Virus record (IMG/VR): IMGVR_UViG_3300040801_000659
Location: 1-38,355 of that record
DNA length: 38,355 nt
From: a virus
Strand: one strand, 5' to 3'
Below, piece after piece: positions 1 to 5,840 of the stretch. A program made the translations under genes and the position numbers. The notes below the pieces were generated by a model, which was not told the DNA's origin, did not search any database, and worked only from the letters and a program-made list of their open reading frames with translations. Numbering within the stretch: the first letter of the stretch is position 1; each line of letters opens with the position of its first letter.

Positions 1-214
1 GTTCCTTACCTAATAATTCGATATAATGCTCAACTGCTTCTTTATATTCTTCAAGATTTGCCCAACTGTCAGCACTCAGCTTTTTTTTGGGTTGGTTCTC
101 TTCGATAAACCTATCAACAGCCTGCTCATCGCATGAAAACGTTTCGCTGGTCATCTTCTTGAAGTTCTCGTAGGCTATTAATATTTCTTTCAGCGTACTT
201 AAATCTTTGTCCAT
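1..214 (-). CDS. Small acidic protein, paralogue of the 37716-38162 gene, cut by window edge
   Basis: The ATG is at 214 and 71 codons run to the left edge without a stop. The first ~45 residues (MDKDLSTLKEILIAYENF...) are almost identical to the start of the 37716-38162 product, with only a few substitutions, and the tails then differ (here ...EAVEHYIELLGKE). If the window is circular, the frame continues across the junction as one Leu codon and then TAA, giving a 72-aa protein. No domain is recognised. It is mostly helical and charged, and probably cytoplasmic. The gene follows a 76-bp repeat that also lies upstream of its paralogue, so gene start and upstream region appear to have been duplicated together. 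Function unknown. Confidence 0.75.
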   Translation of the reverse strand, partial: MDKDLSTLKEILIAYENFKKMTSETFSCDEQAVDRFIEENQPKKKLSADSWANLEEYKEAVEHYIELLGKE

Positions 215-232
215 TTTTCTGTGAAGTTTTGT

Positions 233-308
233 GTATACTTACGTTACGTAATTTTACGCATTTGCACGTTCATATTTCTAATCCGTTCACGTATTCGTGA
301 ACATTATA
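233..308. repeat. 76-bp repeat copy 1, upstream of the left paralogue
   Basis: It matches 38280-38355 at 75 of 76 bases (C at 288, A in the other copy). It contains several TTACG words, the palindrome TTACGTAA, and an inverted repeat GTTCACG-TATT-CGTGAAC at 285-302 that is perfect only in this copy. It lies 18 bp upstream of the ATG at 214, so it may carry the promoter or an operator; no TTG-N20-TAnnTTT promoter is visible in it. The rest of the 215-359 gap holds only a small inverted repeat (GTACT-GTG-AGTAC) near 328-340. Confidence 0.8.
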
Positions 309-359
309 TTTATCCGGTTATTGGTACTCACAGTACTTAAATTAGAACTTATTTAATGT

Positions 360-629
360 TTACTCGGTTTCTGACCTTAATTTACCAAACTTTATCTTCC
401 TGTCCTTGCGGTTCAGCTTACCCATAGCAGAATAGAACGCTTCTATGTATTCAGGCTTCTCCTCGTCAAACCTGTACTTACGGCTTGCCTCCCTGTACCC
501 CTTCAATATCCCCATCCCGTGGTCGGGTCGGTCATCTCCACACATAAAGTCTGCAAAGTGCCGGGTAATGTGAGCCATCACATATACCTCCAACTCTGTA
601 AATGCTATTGGATATTTCTTTTGTTTCAT
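360..629 (-). CDS. Hypothetical 89-aa protein
   Basis: Product begins MKQKKYPIAFTELEVYV. It is soluble, basic and probably helical, with no signal peptide or membrane segment. A central stretch with FADFMCGDDRPDHGMG and a following Arg/Lys-rich half are the only notable features. The start is fixed by an ATGA overlap (626-629) with the stop of the DUF7666 gene upstream, so the two are probably translationally coupled. It is the last gene of the leftward operon before the 215-359 gap. I do not recognise the family. Confidence 0.7.
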   Translation of the reverse strand: MKQKKYPIAFTELEVYVMAHITRHFADFMCGDDRPDHGMGILKGYREASRKYRFDEEKPEYIEAFYSAMGKLNRKDRKIKFGKLRSETE

Positions 630-1387
630 GAATACTTACTTATTTTACTCCACTTGCTTTCTGTATAGCCAGGAAGCGTGTTAACGTTACGGAAATCATG
701 AGCCTTCACCTCCTTTAAAACAGTCATATACTTCCTGTAAAACTGCATTAAACTCATGCCTGTTTTCACATTAAAGCAACAGCAGTTATCTTTTTCTCCT
801 ATAAATGAGGTATAGTTAAACACGCCAACAGAGTAAGAGCCATAATTATAAATACCGCTGTTGCCTGAGCCTCTGTTGTATGAGCCGCTGTTGTCTGAGC
901 CTCTGTTGTCTGAGCCTCTGTTGTATGAGCCCATGTTGTATGAGCCGCTGTTGTCTGAGCCTCTGTTGTCTGAGCCTCTGTTGGATGAGCCGCTGTTGGA
1001 TGAGCCGCTGTTGTATGAGCCCATGTTGTATGAGCCTCTGTTGGATGAGCCCATGTTGTATGAGCCGCTGTTGTATGAGGTAAACAAGTTAAGTAAATCC
1101 AAAACTTCAGGCAATTCAAGTCTTCGTATTATCTTAAGTTCAGAACATACCGTCTTGTCTTCCTCGTCTATAATATTACCGCTACCCTCTACCTCGTAAA
1201 CGGGATTTTTGTAATCAAACCCGTAATAATTATAACAGTCTTTTAGCTCTTTGCAGAAGTGAAAACCAGTATTACACATGGATATATTACCATCATGCTT
1301 GTAGGATTTGCCTTCTTCATACTTAAACCCACGACACGTTGAGTCGGGATTCATTACCTTGTAACCTTTAATTTTTTGTGCGCTCAT
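626..1387 (-). CDS. DUF7666-like protein with C-terminal pentapeptide-repeat array
   Basis: The first ~95 residues (KIKGYKVMNPDSTCRGFKY..., then GFHFCKELKDCYNYY) look like the phage-associated DUF7666 domain, whose function is unknown. Next come about 18 five-residue units of the form (Y/S/D)N(S/M/R)GS, like the NxGxx repeats of the Pentapeptide_2 type, which would form a right-handed quadrilateral beta-helix. A C-terminal domain of ~60 residues follows (MQFYRKYMTVLKEV). ATG 1387 (MSAQKIKG) is preferred over ATG 1408 because it begins at the domain edge, follows an A-rich stretch, and halves the overlap with the upstream gene. The role is unknown; pentapeptide proteins can mimic DNA or act as protein scaffolds. 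The repeat number may vary by slippage. Confidence 0.75.
   Translation of the reverse strand: MSAQKIKGYKVMNPDSTCRGFKYEEGKSYKHDGNISMCNTGFHFCKELKDCYNYYGFDYKNPVYEVEGSGNIIDEEDKTVCSELKIIRRLELPEVLDLLNLFTSYNSGSYNMGSSNRGSYNMGSYNSGSSNSGSSNRGSDNRGSDNSGSYNMGSYNRGSDNRGSDNSGSYNRGSGNSGIYNYGSYSVGVFNYTSFIGEKDNCCCFNVKTGMSLMQFYRKYMTVLKEVKAHDFRNVNTLPGYTESKWSKISKYS
851..1075 (-). repeat. Fifteen 15-bp tandem repeats inside the DUF7666 gene
   Basis: On the plus strand the unit reads close to TGAGCC(G/T)CTGTTG(T/G), with changes mostly in two positions. Fifteen in-register copies give 225 bp, and three weaker units continue to about 806. Each unit encodes one XNxGS pentapeptide, so gain or loss of a unit keeps the frame. 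The near identity at DNA level is greater than protein conservation alone would need, which suggests recent expansion or gene conversion. Confidence 0.85.
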
Positions 1388-1571
1388 TGTGTTTCTGTTT
1401 TGTTTCATTTTTAGTGACTTTCGGAATTACTTCTACCTCTGCCCATGCCTGAAGGTGAACTACCTCATCTCCCTGGGTGCAGTAAGAATACATCCCGTCA
1501 ACGTGGTGAAAGAAATACTCCTCACCCTCGAAAAGTATTCTGATGTTTTGTGGTACTTTGTAAAGTTTCAC
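1368..1571 (-). CDS. Hypothetical 67-aa protein, GTG start
   Basis: The product starts (M)KLYKVPQNIRILFEGEEYFF and has an acidic, beta-rich N-terminal two thirds and a basic tail (KNETKQKHNERTKN). The start is a GTG at 1571 that overlaps the TGA of the zinc-ribbon gene upstream (GTGA), which is good evidence for coupled translation. Its 3' end overlaps the DUF7666 gene by 20 bp. I do not recognise the family; it is probably a small soluble phage accessory protein. Confidence 0.65.
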   Translation of the reverse strand: MKLYKVPQNIRILFEGEEYFFHHVDGMYSYCTQGDEVVHLQAWAEVEVIPKVTKNETKQKHNERTKN

Positions 1572-1720
1572 AGTATGCGTTTTACAAGTTGCGAATCATA
1601 AACGTTATTCGGGTTCAGTGCCTCGGTGAGTGCCGTCCAGACATCCAACCGTAAACACTCCTCACATATTTCATAGCGGGGGTCAACGTCCCTGCTGTTG
1701 CCACACTTTATACATTTCAT
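1568..1720 (-). CDS. Small zinc-ribbon protein, 50 aa
   Basis: The sequence begins MKCIKCGNSRDVDPRYEICE and has two CxxC pairs (C3-C6 and C19-C22), the signature of a small zinc ribbon, followed by a helical tail (DVWTALTEALNP). The start forms ATGA with the stop of the DnaA-like gene (1717-1720) and the stop forms GTGA with the next gene, so the ORF fits without gaps into the operon. The motif suggests binding of zinc, and possibly nucleic acid or a protein partner. The specific role is unknown. Confidence 0.75.
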   Translation of the reverse strand: MKCIKCGNSRDVDPRYEICEECLRLDVWTALTEALNPNNVYDSQLVKRIL

Positions 1721-2157
1721 AGCTCGTTAATTATGCGTTCAACCTTCGCTGCGTAACCCTTGTCCCACTCAATAGCGTTTTTAATAGTCTTCACTGAATG
1801 TATTGTCGTTGCGTGGTCTTTGCGTCCTATTATGAAACCTATCTCCTCAAGTGATAAACTTGTGTACCTACGTAACAGGTAAGCTAACAACTGGCGGTAT
1901 TCAACTAACGCCCTGTCCCTGCACTTGTAGTCGTGTTTCTCATCAACCCCGGTGAATTGCGTCAGAACCAACCGTATCCTTTCTACCCGCTCCTGGTCGT
2001 TTAATAACTCAAAGTCTGTAAAGCTGTCAACCTTTACCCGTGTCCGTGACTCAAGTTGCGGCATTAGCATTCTCTCTAATTGGCCGCGTTGGTATAGGGT
2101 GTTTAACGAACTGAGAAAAACACTGCCTACTGAATAATCCTGTTCTGCGTTTTTCAT
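1717..2157 (-). CDS. Stand-alone DnaA domain IV-like DNA-binding protein
   Basis: The C-terminal ~80 residues match domain IV of the replication initiator DnaA: a basic helix (CRDRALVEYRQLLAYLLRR), the LSLEEIGFIIGRKDHATTIHS signature helix-turn-helix that reads DnaA boxes (DnaA: GGRDHTTVLHA), and a final helix with regularly spaced Lys and Ile. The AAA+ ATPase domain of DnaA is absent; the N-terminal ~65 residues are unrelated and of unknown fold. ATG 2157 is chosen because it forms ATGA with the upstream stop, whereas an in-frame ATG at 2184 would overlap more. Together with the replisome-organizer-like protein at 2996-3724 it suggests a replication module that recruits or interferes with host initiation. 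It could instead be a transcription regulator. Confidence 0.85.
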   Translation of the reverse strand: MKNAEQDYSVGSVFLSSLNTLYQRGQLERMLMPQLESRTRVKVDSFTDFELLNDQERVERIRLVLTQFTGVDEKHDYKCRDRALVEYRQLLAYLLRRYTSLSLEEIGFIIGRKDHATTIHSVKTIKNAIEWDKGYAAKVERIINEL

Positions 2158-2507
2158 GGTGTCGGTTCTGTTAATTTCATCCAATACTTCGCGGTGTGTG
2201 TGCTTTCGGGGTCACCATCGTCACCCGCAAAACACCCCTTTAAGTAGTCGAAAACGTCAATATGAAACCGGGTACTGCGAAATACCAGCACCTCTTCACT
2301 CCACCTTAAAGTATCAGTTTCAAAATCTTTGTAAAGACATTCTGGTGTCTCCTGCTCAATGTCTATCCATGCGAATTGCAGTAGTGCTTGTTTTAACTCC
2401 TCCATGAATGTAAAGCTAACCGAAAACTCATCTTTGCCCGGCCATGCGCTTTCATGGAGTTTCATGAGGTTGTCTAACCTCTGGATAACTGTTTTTAGTG
2501 TTGTCAT
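2154..2507 (-). CDS. DUF551-like hypothetical protein
   Basis: 117 aa. The C-terminal half (EEVLVFRSTRFHIDVFDYLK, then YWMKLTEPTP) resembles the end of DUF551 phage proteins, which typically finish with a W-M-P-L-P-E-P motif. The N-terminal half is helical. Members are common in phage early operons, but their function is not known. ATGA overlaps link it to the genes on both sides (2504-2507 and 2154-2157). Confidence 0.7.
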   Translation of the reverse strand: MTTLKTVIQRLDNLMKLHESAWPGKDEFSVSFTFMEELKQALLQFAWIDIEQETPECLYKDFETDTLRWSEEVLVFRSTRFHIDVFDYLKGCFAGDDGDPESTHTAKYWMKLTEPTP

Positions 2508-2782
2508 TTATATACGCTCCTTTCATTCCGTAACCGTTCCAGGTTGCGGGTTATTAAATTGTCTATGTCCTTTAACGGTATCTCCTTTATCTCGTAGTCG
2601 TGAGTGTTGTGTTGTGACTTCTTACCGTTCCAACAAATGTAAATGTTGTCACTGTTCTCTGGGTAAACGTCCTTCACCCACTGCGGGGACTTGTCCCACG
2701 TCCCGACGCTTACCTTCTTCCACCGCTTAATATGTGGTAAACGCTCTATTAAAATGTCGTGTAGTCTGCTAATTTTTTCCAT
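2504..2782 (-). CDS. Hypothetical 92-aa protein
   Basis: Begins MEKISRLHDILIERLPHIKR. Contains a Trp-rich central part (VSVGTWDKSPQWVKDVYPE, IYICWNGKK) and a basic helical end (LITRNLERLRNERSVYK). No signal peptide or membrane segment. The stop overlaps the next ATG as ATGA, and the start overlaps the upstream gene by 14 bp. The family is not recognised; position in the replication operon is the only hint of role. Confidence 0.65.
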   Translation of the reverse strand: MEKISRLHDILIERLPHIKRWKKVSVGTWDKSPQWVKDVYPENSDNIYICWNGKKSQHNTHDYEIKEIPLKDIDNLITRNLERLRNERSVYK

Positions 2783-2972
2783 ACCTCACAATTTGAATAC
2801 CCATTAAATACGTTACACTCCCGAAGCTCAACTTACGTCGTCTGTAAATTGGCAAAAGCTGCTTTAAAGTGTTCGCAAGGGTTTGTCTTGCTCTTCGGTG
2901 TTTTAGCGTTCTTGACCTTAACCGGGTATAGCTTACACCTCCATTTTCGTTCACATAAAATATCGTTTCCAT
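2769..2972 (-). CDS. Hypothetical small basic protein
   Basis: 67 aa, METIFYVNENGGVSYTRLRS, then a strongly basic stretch (RTLKHRRARQ, YRRRKLSFG). The charge suggests nucleic-acid contact, but no motif is recognised. It sits 23 bp downstream of the replisome-organizer-like gene and overlaps the next gene by 14 bp, consistent with one operon. Confidence 0.55.
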   Translation of the reverse strand: METIFYVNENGGVSYTRLRSRTLKHRRARQTLANTLKQLLPIYRRRKLSFGSVTYLMGIQIVRYGKN

Positions 2973-2995
2973 TGTATTTGAATTTACCTGTGCAG

Positions 2996-3724
2996 TTATT
3001 CATTTCCTATGTTGTTAAAGCGTTTTCGTAATGAGTCCGGCATCGGGGTTGCAGTCTTTGAAGGTTTACCGTAGTCCTTCGGGACTGGTGGTGCTGCGTT
3101 CGTCCTGGAGGCCGTCACTGAAGACTTTATTTTTAACTTGCCGTCCGCTAAGTCGCGTCGTGCAAAAGTGCGTATGGTAGCTAACCAGTCTTTACGCATC
3201 TCTCCCTTGCTGTCGCTCCAGTCCATTGCAGCTTGAAAGTAGTATTTATAGTTTGCTGTTTTTAAGTCGTCCGTTCTTTCAAATGCTTCTTTTACCTGTT
3301 CAAGTGTTAAACCAGAATTCTTCATTAAACATTTTTTTGCGCGCGGAGTAGTACTTACATTTCTATTTACATCTTCATTTTCATTTTCATTTTCCATATG
3401 GGACTCCATATGTGTCTCCATATGTGTCTCCATATGGGAGCTTTTACTTTTGAAGTTTTTTCTTCTACTCTCACAATACTTAGTACGTTTTACAGTCTCC
3501 TCTTCGAGACGAGGGTTGTAGAAGTTACCCTGCTCGTCCCTGGTAAACTTCTCAATTAAGTCCTCGTCACCCTCCGCAATTTTATTAAACTCCTTCGCTT
3601 TAATACGTCCTTTCTGGTGCTGGTAGCACATTAAACGAATGTATTTACCAACCTGTTCGTCGGACATTAAATACGTCCCGGTGAGAAAGTCTGAACTGTA
3701 AAATAAAAAAGCGGGGTCTTTCAT
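2996..3724 (-). CDS. Replisome-organizer-like replication protein (DUF1376-like)
   Basis: 242 aa. Residues 1-75 (MKDPAFLFYSSDFLTGTYLM, then DEQVGKYIRLMCYQHQKG) look like the winged-helix N-terminal domain of DUF1376/phage replisome organizer proteins, which bind the phage origin. Residues ~97-118 form a repetitive linker (HMET x2, HMES, then ENENENED). The C-terminal part (YKYYFQAAMDWSDS...WLATIRTFARRD) resembles the conserved C-terminal motif of these initiators, thought to contact helicase or loader. The start forms ATGA with the stop of the 3721-4272 gene. The linker is encoded by a 12-bp repeat array that may itself be the origin, as in lambda O. Confidence 0.75.
   Translation of the reverse strand: MKDPAFLFYSSDFLTGTYLMSDEQVGKYIRLMCYQHQKGRIKAKEFNKIAEGDEDLIEKFTRDEQGNFYNPRLEEETVKRTKYCESRRKNFKSKSSHMETHMETHMESHMENENENEDVNRNVSTTPRAKKCLMKNSGLTLEQVKEAFERTDDLKTANYKYYFQAAMDWSDSKGEMRKDWLATIRTFARRDLADGKLKIKSSVTASRTNAAPPVPKDYGKPSKTATPMPDSLRKRFNNIGNE
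3375..3436. repeat. Tandem CATATG repeats next to an AT-rich tract; candidate origin iterons
   Basis: Four CATATG palindromes start at 3395, 3407, 3419 and 3431, exactly 12 bp apart, in units close to CCATATGTGTCT. They are flanked on the low-coordinate side by repeated ATTTTC (3375-3394), which is AT-rich and easily melted. The array lies in the middle of the replisome-organizer-like gene, the position of the lambda origin within gene O. The repeat is plain; its role as origin is inferred. Confidence 0.6.
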
Positions 3725-4272
3725 GGTTTATATATAAATATCGGTTTGTTATTCTTGTCAAATGTAGTCCATGATACAACATAAAATTCTGCTTGCCCGT
3801 TTTGGTTGATGCCTGTATGCTTTGTAGTACATTCTCCAATATCAATTAACTCAATTATATCCTCTGTTTTAGCTACGGCAAACGACAATAAAGATTCTTC
3901 TTCATCTAAATAGGCCTGCATGGTGTAATAAGGATAAAACAATTCTCCCCCACTTTCAATAGCTTCTTTTCTCTTTTGATATTCTGTTTTAACTCCACTT
4001 TCACGACTCTTTCTTACGGTAAATGTGTTCCAGCTTTTTTTACATTTCGGTTGTATTCTACTTGCTAATCCTCCCATCCCTGTGGAGTTAGAAAAAAATG
4101 CATCCACCCCAACATTTACATCTAACATATACGCTAACTCCTCGGTACTATTAGCTTCAACACTTGTAACGGTTTTAAACTTATTGTACCTTTGAAGTAA
4201 AGGCTTTACTAACTCCTCAAAATGCCTTGCGGTATCACTTAAACAATCCTTAAATTTCCTTCCTGCATCCAC
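3721..4272 (-). CDS. Hypothetical protein, possible PD-(D/E)XK-type nuclease
   Basis: 183 aa, soluble. A core region reads DVNVGVDAFFSN (D57) followed by GLASRIQPKCK (Q74-x-K76), which fits the D...(D/E/Q)xK active-site spacing of PD-(D/E)XK nucleases, and then FTVRKSRESGVKTEYQKR. These features match a family of uncharacterised phage proteins I recall only loosely. It overlaps the DNA methyltransferase gene by 23 bp, so a modification/cleavage pairing is imaginable, but a target-recognition domain is not visible. The stop overlaps the next start as ATGA. The nuclease assignment is inferred and weak. Confidence 0.5.
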   Translation of the reverse strand: MDAGRKFKDCLSDTARHFEELVKPLLQRYNKFKTVTSVEANSTEELAYMLDVNVGVDAFFSNSTGMGGLASRIQPKCKKSWNTFTVRKSRESGVKTEYQKRKEAIESGGELFYPYYTMQAYLDEEESLLSFAVAKTEDIIELIDIGECTTKHTGINQNGQAEFYVVSWTTFDKNNKPIFIYKP

Positions 4273-5329
4273 GTTTTTCAGCTATTTGTATTGCGTCTTC
4301 ATCTATATCACATCCGGCAGCAAAACGACTGTATTCACTCGCTGCTAATAAGAAAGTACCAGTACACGCAAAGGGATCTATAACTTTGTCCCCCGGTTTG
4401 GTTGTGTGTGTTATTAACCTTTCAGCTAACTTGTCTGGTTTCTGCCAAGTATGGTATCTATCACCTATGCGCCCATCAGGTGCATTAATATCCTGGACTG
4501 AAAACATTTCATTTGTTATTCTATTGTCCAACGGTAAAGATGTTTCTTTATATAGGTGAAGTATTACCTGATAGTTTAAATTGTATTTCATCTTTGGAGT
4601 TTGCCCTAATGTATTACGATAAGTCCAAATTAAAGGGTTATCTACTATCCAATCAGTTTCTAATAAATACCCCAAATAAGTATACATTTCAATAGGGTAA
4701 GCACCTATGCATATAAAAGCCCTGCCGGTATCTTTCACCTTTGAGAGCGCGTCATATAACCAAGTGTCAAGAAATGAGGGCAAGTCTTCAATATCGGTTG
4801 AGTATGGGGGATCAGTTATAAGTAAGTCAATACTTTTATCTTCATACCTCGTCAAAAATTGCGTACAATCTTCATTATATATAGAAGGTGCTTTTGCCTT
4901 TCTTTCTGCATCTCGTTCGGCTTGTGCCTCATCTATTTCTTTAGCTTTTATAGCCTCTCGTAAAGCAGACACGCTCCAACGTTGTTCAACCGCCTCCCTT
5001 AAAAAATACTCTTGCTGTTCTGGCGAGAGTTTAGCGACTTCATGGTGGTGTGAATAAGGCAATTCGTTTAGACGTCTAAACCTTTTAATAGCATTGCAAA
5101 CATAAACATATGTTTTCAACGTCTGCTTCTCTATCCCCGTAAGCTCTGCCACCCTGTCGTAAATGCCGCGCTGAATGTATCCCTTGCCCTCACCTTCAAG
5201 AATTTTATCACCTATAAAAAACTGTACGTGTCTTTCAATAGTGCCTAAATTAATAAGCTGAGACTCCCATTCTTGTCTCGAATTAGCCTCTATCCTCAAA
5301 GGTAAGCTATCTTGTGTTTGTGTCTCCAT
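4250..5329 (-). CDS. DNA N6-adenine/N4-cytosine methyltransferase with N-terminal ParB-like HTH
   Basis: 359 aa. Residues ~20-135 form a helical domain (YDRVAELTGIEKQTLKTYVY, HHHEVAKLSPEQQ) like ParB/KorB-type or DUF3102 helix-turn-helix regions. The catalytic domain has motif IV DPPY (173-176), QKP (296-298, in HTWQKPDKLAERLI) and the SAM-binding motif I DPFACTGT (318-325). This order, IV before X/I, marks the beta class of amino-methyltransferases. It probably methylates phage DNA in the cytoplasm, either to evade host restriction or to mark the origin; its HTH domain may supply specificity. The start overlaps the stop of the upstream small ORF as TAATG. Confidence 0.9.
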   Translation of the reverse strand: METQTQDSLPLRIEANSRQEWESQLINLGTIERHVQFFIGDKILEGEGKGYIQRGIYDRVAELTGIEKQTLKTYVYVCNAIKRFRRLNELPYSHHHEVAKLSPEQQEYFLREAVEQRWSVSALREAIKAKEIDEAQAERDAERKAKAPSIYNEDCTQFLTRYEDKSIDLLITDPPYSTDIEDLPSFLDTWLYDALSKVKDTGRAFICIGAYPIEMYTYLGYLLETDWIVDNPLIWTYRNTLGQTPKMKYNLNYQVILHLYKETSLPLDNRITNEMFSVQDINAPDGRIGDRYHTWQKPDKLAERLITHTTKPGDKVIDPFACTGTFLLAASEYSRFAAGCDIDEDAIQIAEKRGCRKEI

Positions 5330-5481
5330 TAATTCAATGATGTTTTAATATATTCTTCTAACCGTATTTCGTTAAGGTAGAAGTCCGTAATTAAGAATCC
5401 CCCGTTTTCTAAACAATTAAAATCAGACTCCCAAGTATCGGACTCTACCATCCGCAGATCCTTCTTACCCCTGTATAGCAT
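5329..5481 (-). CDS. Small acidic protein, 50 aa
   Basis: MLYRGKKDLRMVESDTWESD..., ending EEYIKTSLN. The TAA forms TAATG with the methyltransferase start, and the 5' end overlaps the upstream gene by 17 bp, so it fills an otherwise empty gap in the operon. An internal in-frame ATG at 5451 would give a 40-aa form. No family recognised; it could be a coupling ORF or a small regulator of the methyltransferase. Confidence 0.55.
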   Translation of the reverse strand: MLYRGKKDLRMVESDTWESDFNCLENGGFLITDFYLNEIRLEEYIKTSLN

Positions 5482-5692
5482 TTTTAATAGCAGCTCTTAT
5501 CTCTGTTATTAACTCGCTTTTGTTCTTCGCATACCTGTCCCAGTACCATATATAACTCCCGGTTGTCTGCGTTAACTCATTGTGTTTTGCAAGGTAGTCG
5601 ACTTTGACAGCGTCAAGTACAATTTTGCCGTCCGCGTCATTTACATTTTCGTCACCCGTAAGCGGGTACATTTCTAAAATTTCTATCTCCAT
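5465..5692 (-). CDS. Hypothetical acidic 75-aa protein, first gene after the structured RNA
   Basis: The product begins MEIEILEMYPLTGDENVNDA and ends IRAAIKNAIQG. ATG 5692 is preferred over the in-frame GTG at 5713, which would lie inside the terminator-like stem at 5711-5720. It is acidic and probably alpha/beta; no family recognised. It is the first gene of the leftward replication operon after promoter 5811-5839 and the 113-nt RNA, so its expression probably depends on read-through of that structure. Confidence 0.65.
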   Translation of the reverse strand: MEIEILEMYPLTGDENVNDADGKIVLDAVKVDYLAKHNELTQTTGSYIWYWDRYAKNKSELITEIRAAIKNAIQG

Positions 5693-5693
5693 A

Positions 5694-5806
5694 CTAAAAA
5701 AATTAAAGCCCACCAGGGGGTGGTAACGTTAGCACTTAGAAAAGTGGTAAGTCCCCCCGGTGAGCTTGTATTAATAATTAATTTGTGCATTTCGCTAACG
5801 TTACCC
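5694..5806 (-). ncRNA. Candidate structured leader or small RNA with interleaved stems and U-tract
   Basis: Read on the minus strand. Stem A pairs 5805-5794 (GGTAACGTTAGC) with 5733-5722, 12 perfect base pairs. Stem B pairs 5762-5753 (CACCGGGGGG) with 5720-5711 (CCCCCTGGTG), 10 pairs including one G-U. A small hairpin CACTT-TTCT-AAGTG occupies 5746-5733. The order A-B-A'-B' means A and B form either a pseudoknot or two alternative folds. Stem B is followed by GGCTTTAATTTTTTT, as in an intrinsic terminator, and then by ATG 5692. The expected start of transcription (about 5806-5804) coincides with the first base of stem A. It may be an attenuating leader or an independent RNA. No known Rfam family comes to mind. 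Confidence 0.55.
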
Positions 5807-5810
5807 AATA

Positions 5811-5840
5811 CAAATATAGTAATTTATTTTATAATTCAAA
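5811..5840 (-). promoter_or_regulatory. Bacteroidetes-type promoter for the structured RNA and replication operon
   Basis: On the minus strand: TTTG (5840-5837), 18 nt, TATATTTG (5818-5811), matching the Bacteroidetes -33 TTTG / -7 TAnnTTTG pattern. The spacer is two bases shorter than in the five other promoters noted here. The -33 TTTG is the end of the T-tract of the upstream terminator, so the two elements overlap. The predicted +1 is at 5806-5804, at the start of stem A. Confidence 0.75.

Noticed and set aside
851-1075. CRISPR-like array
   Set aside because: Units are contiguous 15-mers without spacers and lie inside a coding frame.
861-1199. Plus-strand and second minus-strand ORFs over the pentapeptide array (EPLL and AAHTT repeats)
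   Set aside because: A 15-bp tandem repeat keeps all frames open. The DUF7666 frame is the only one that continues into recognisable sequence on both sides.
5047-5055. DnaA-box match TGTGAATAA (also similar words near 14996 and 19246)
   Set aside because: Three scattered matches are near the chance expectation and not clustered, so they do not mark an origin.
3721-5329. Complete restriction-modification system
   Set aside because: The methyltransferase is clear, but the neighbour shows no target-recognition domain and its nuclease site is only a weak pattern. Kept as a lower-confidence finding.
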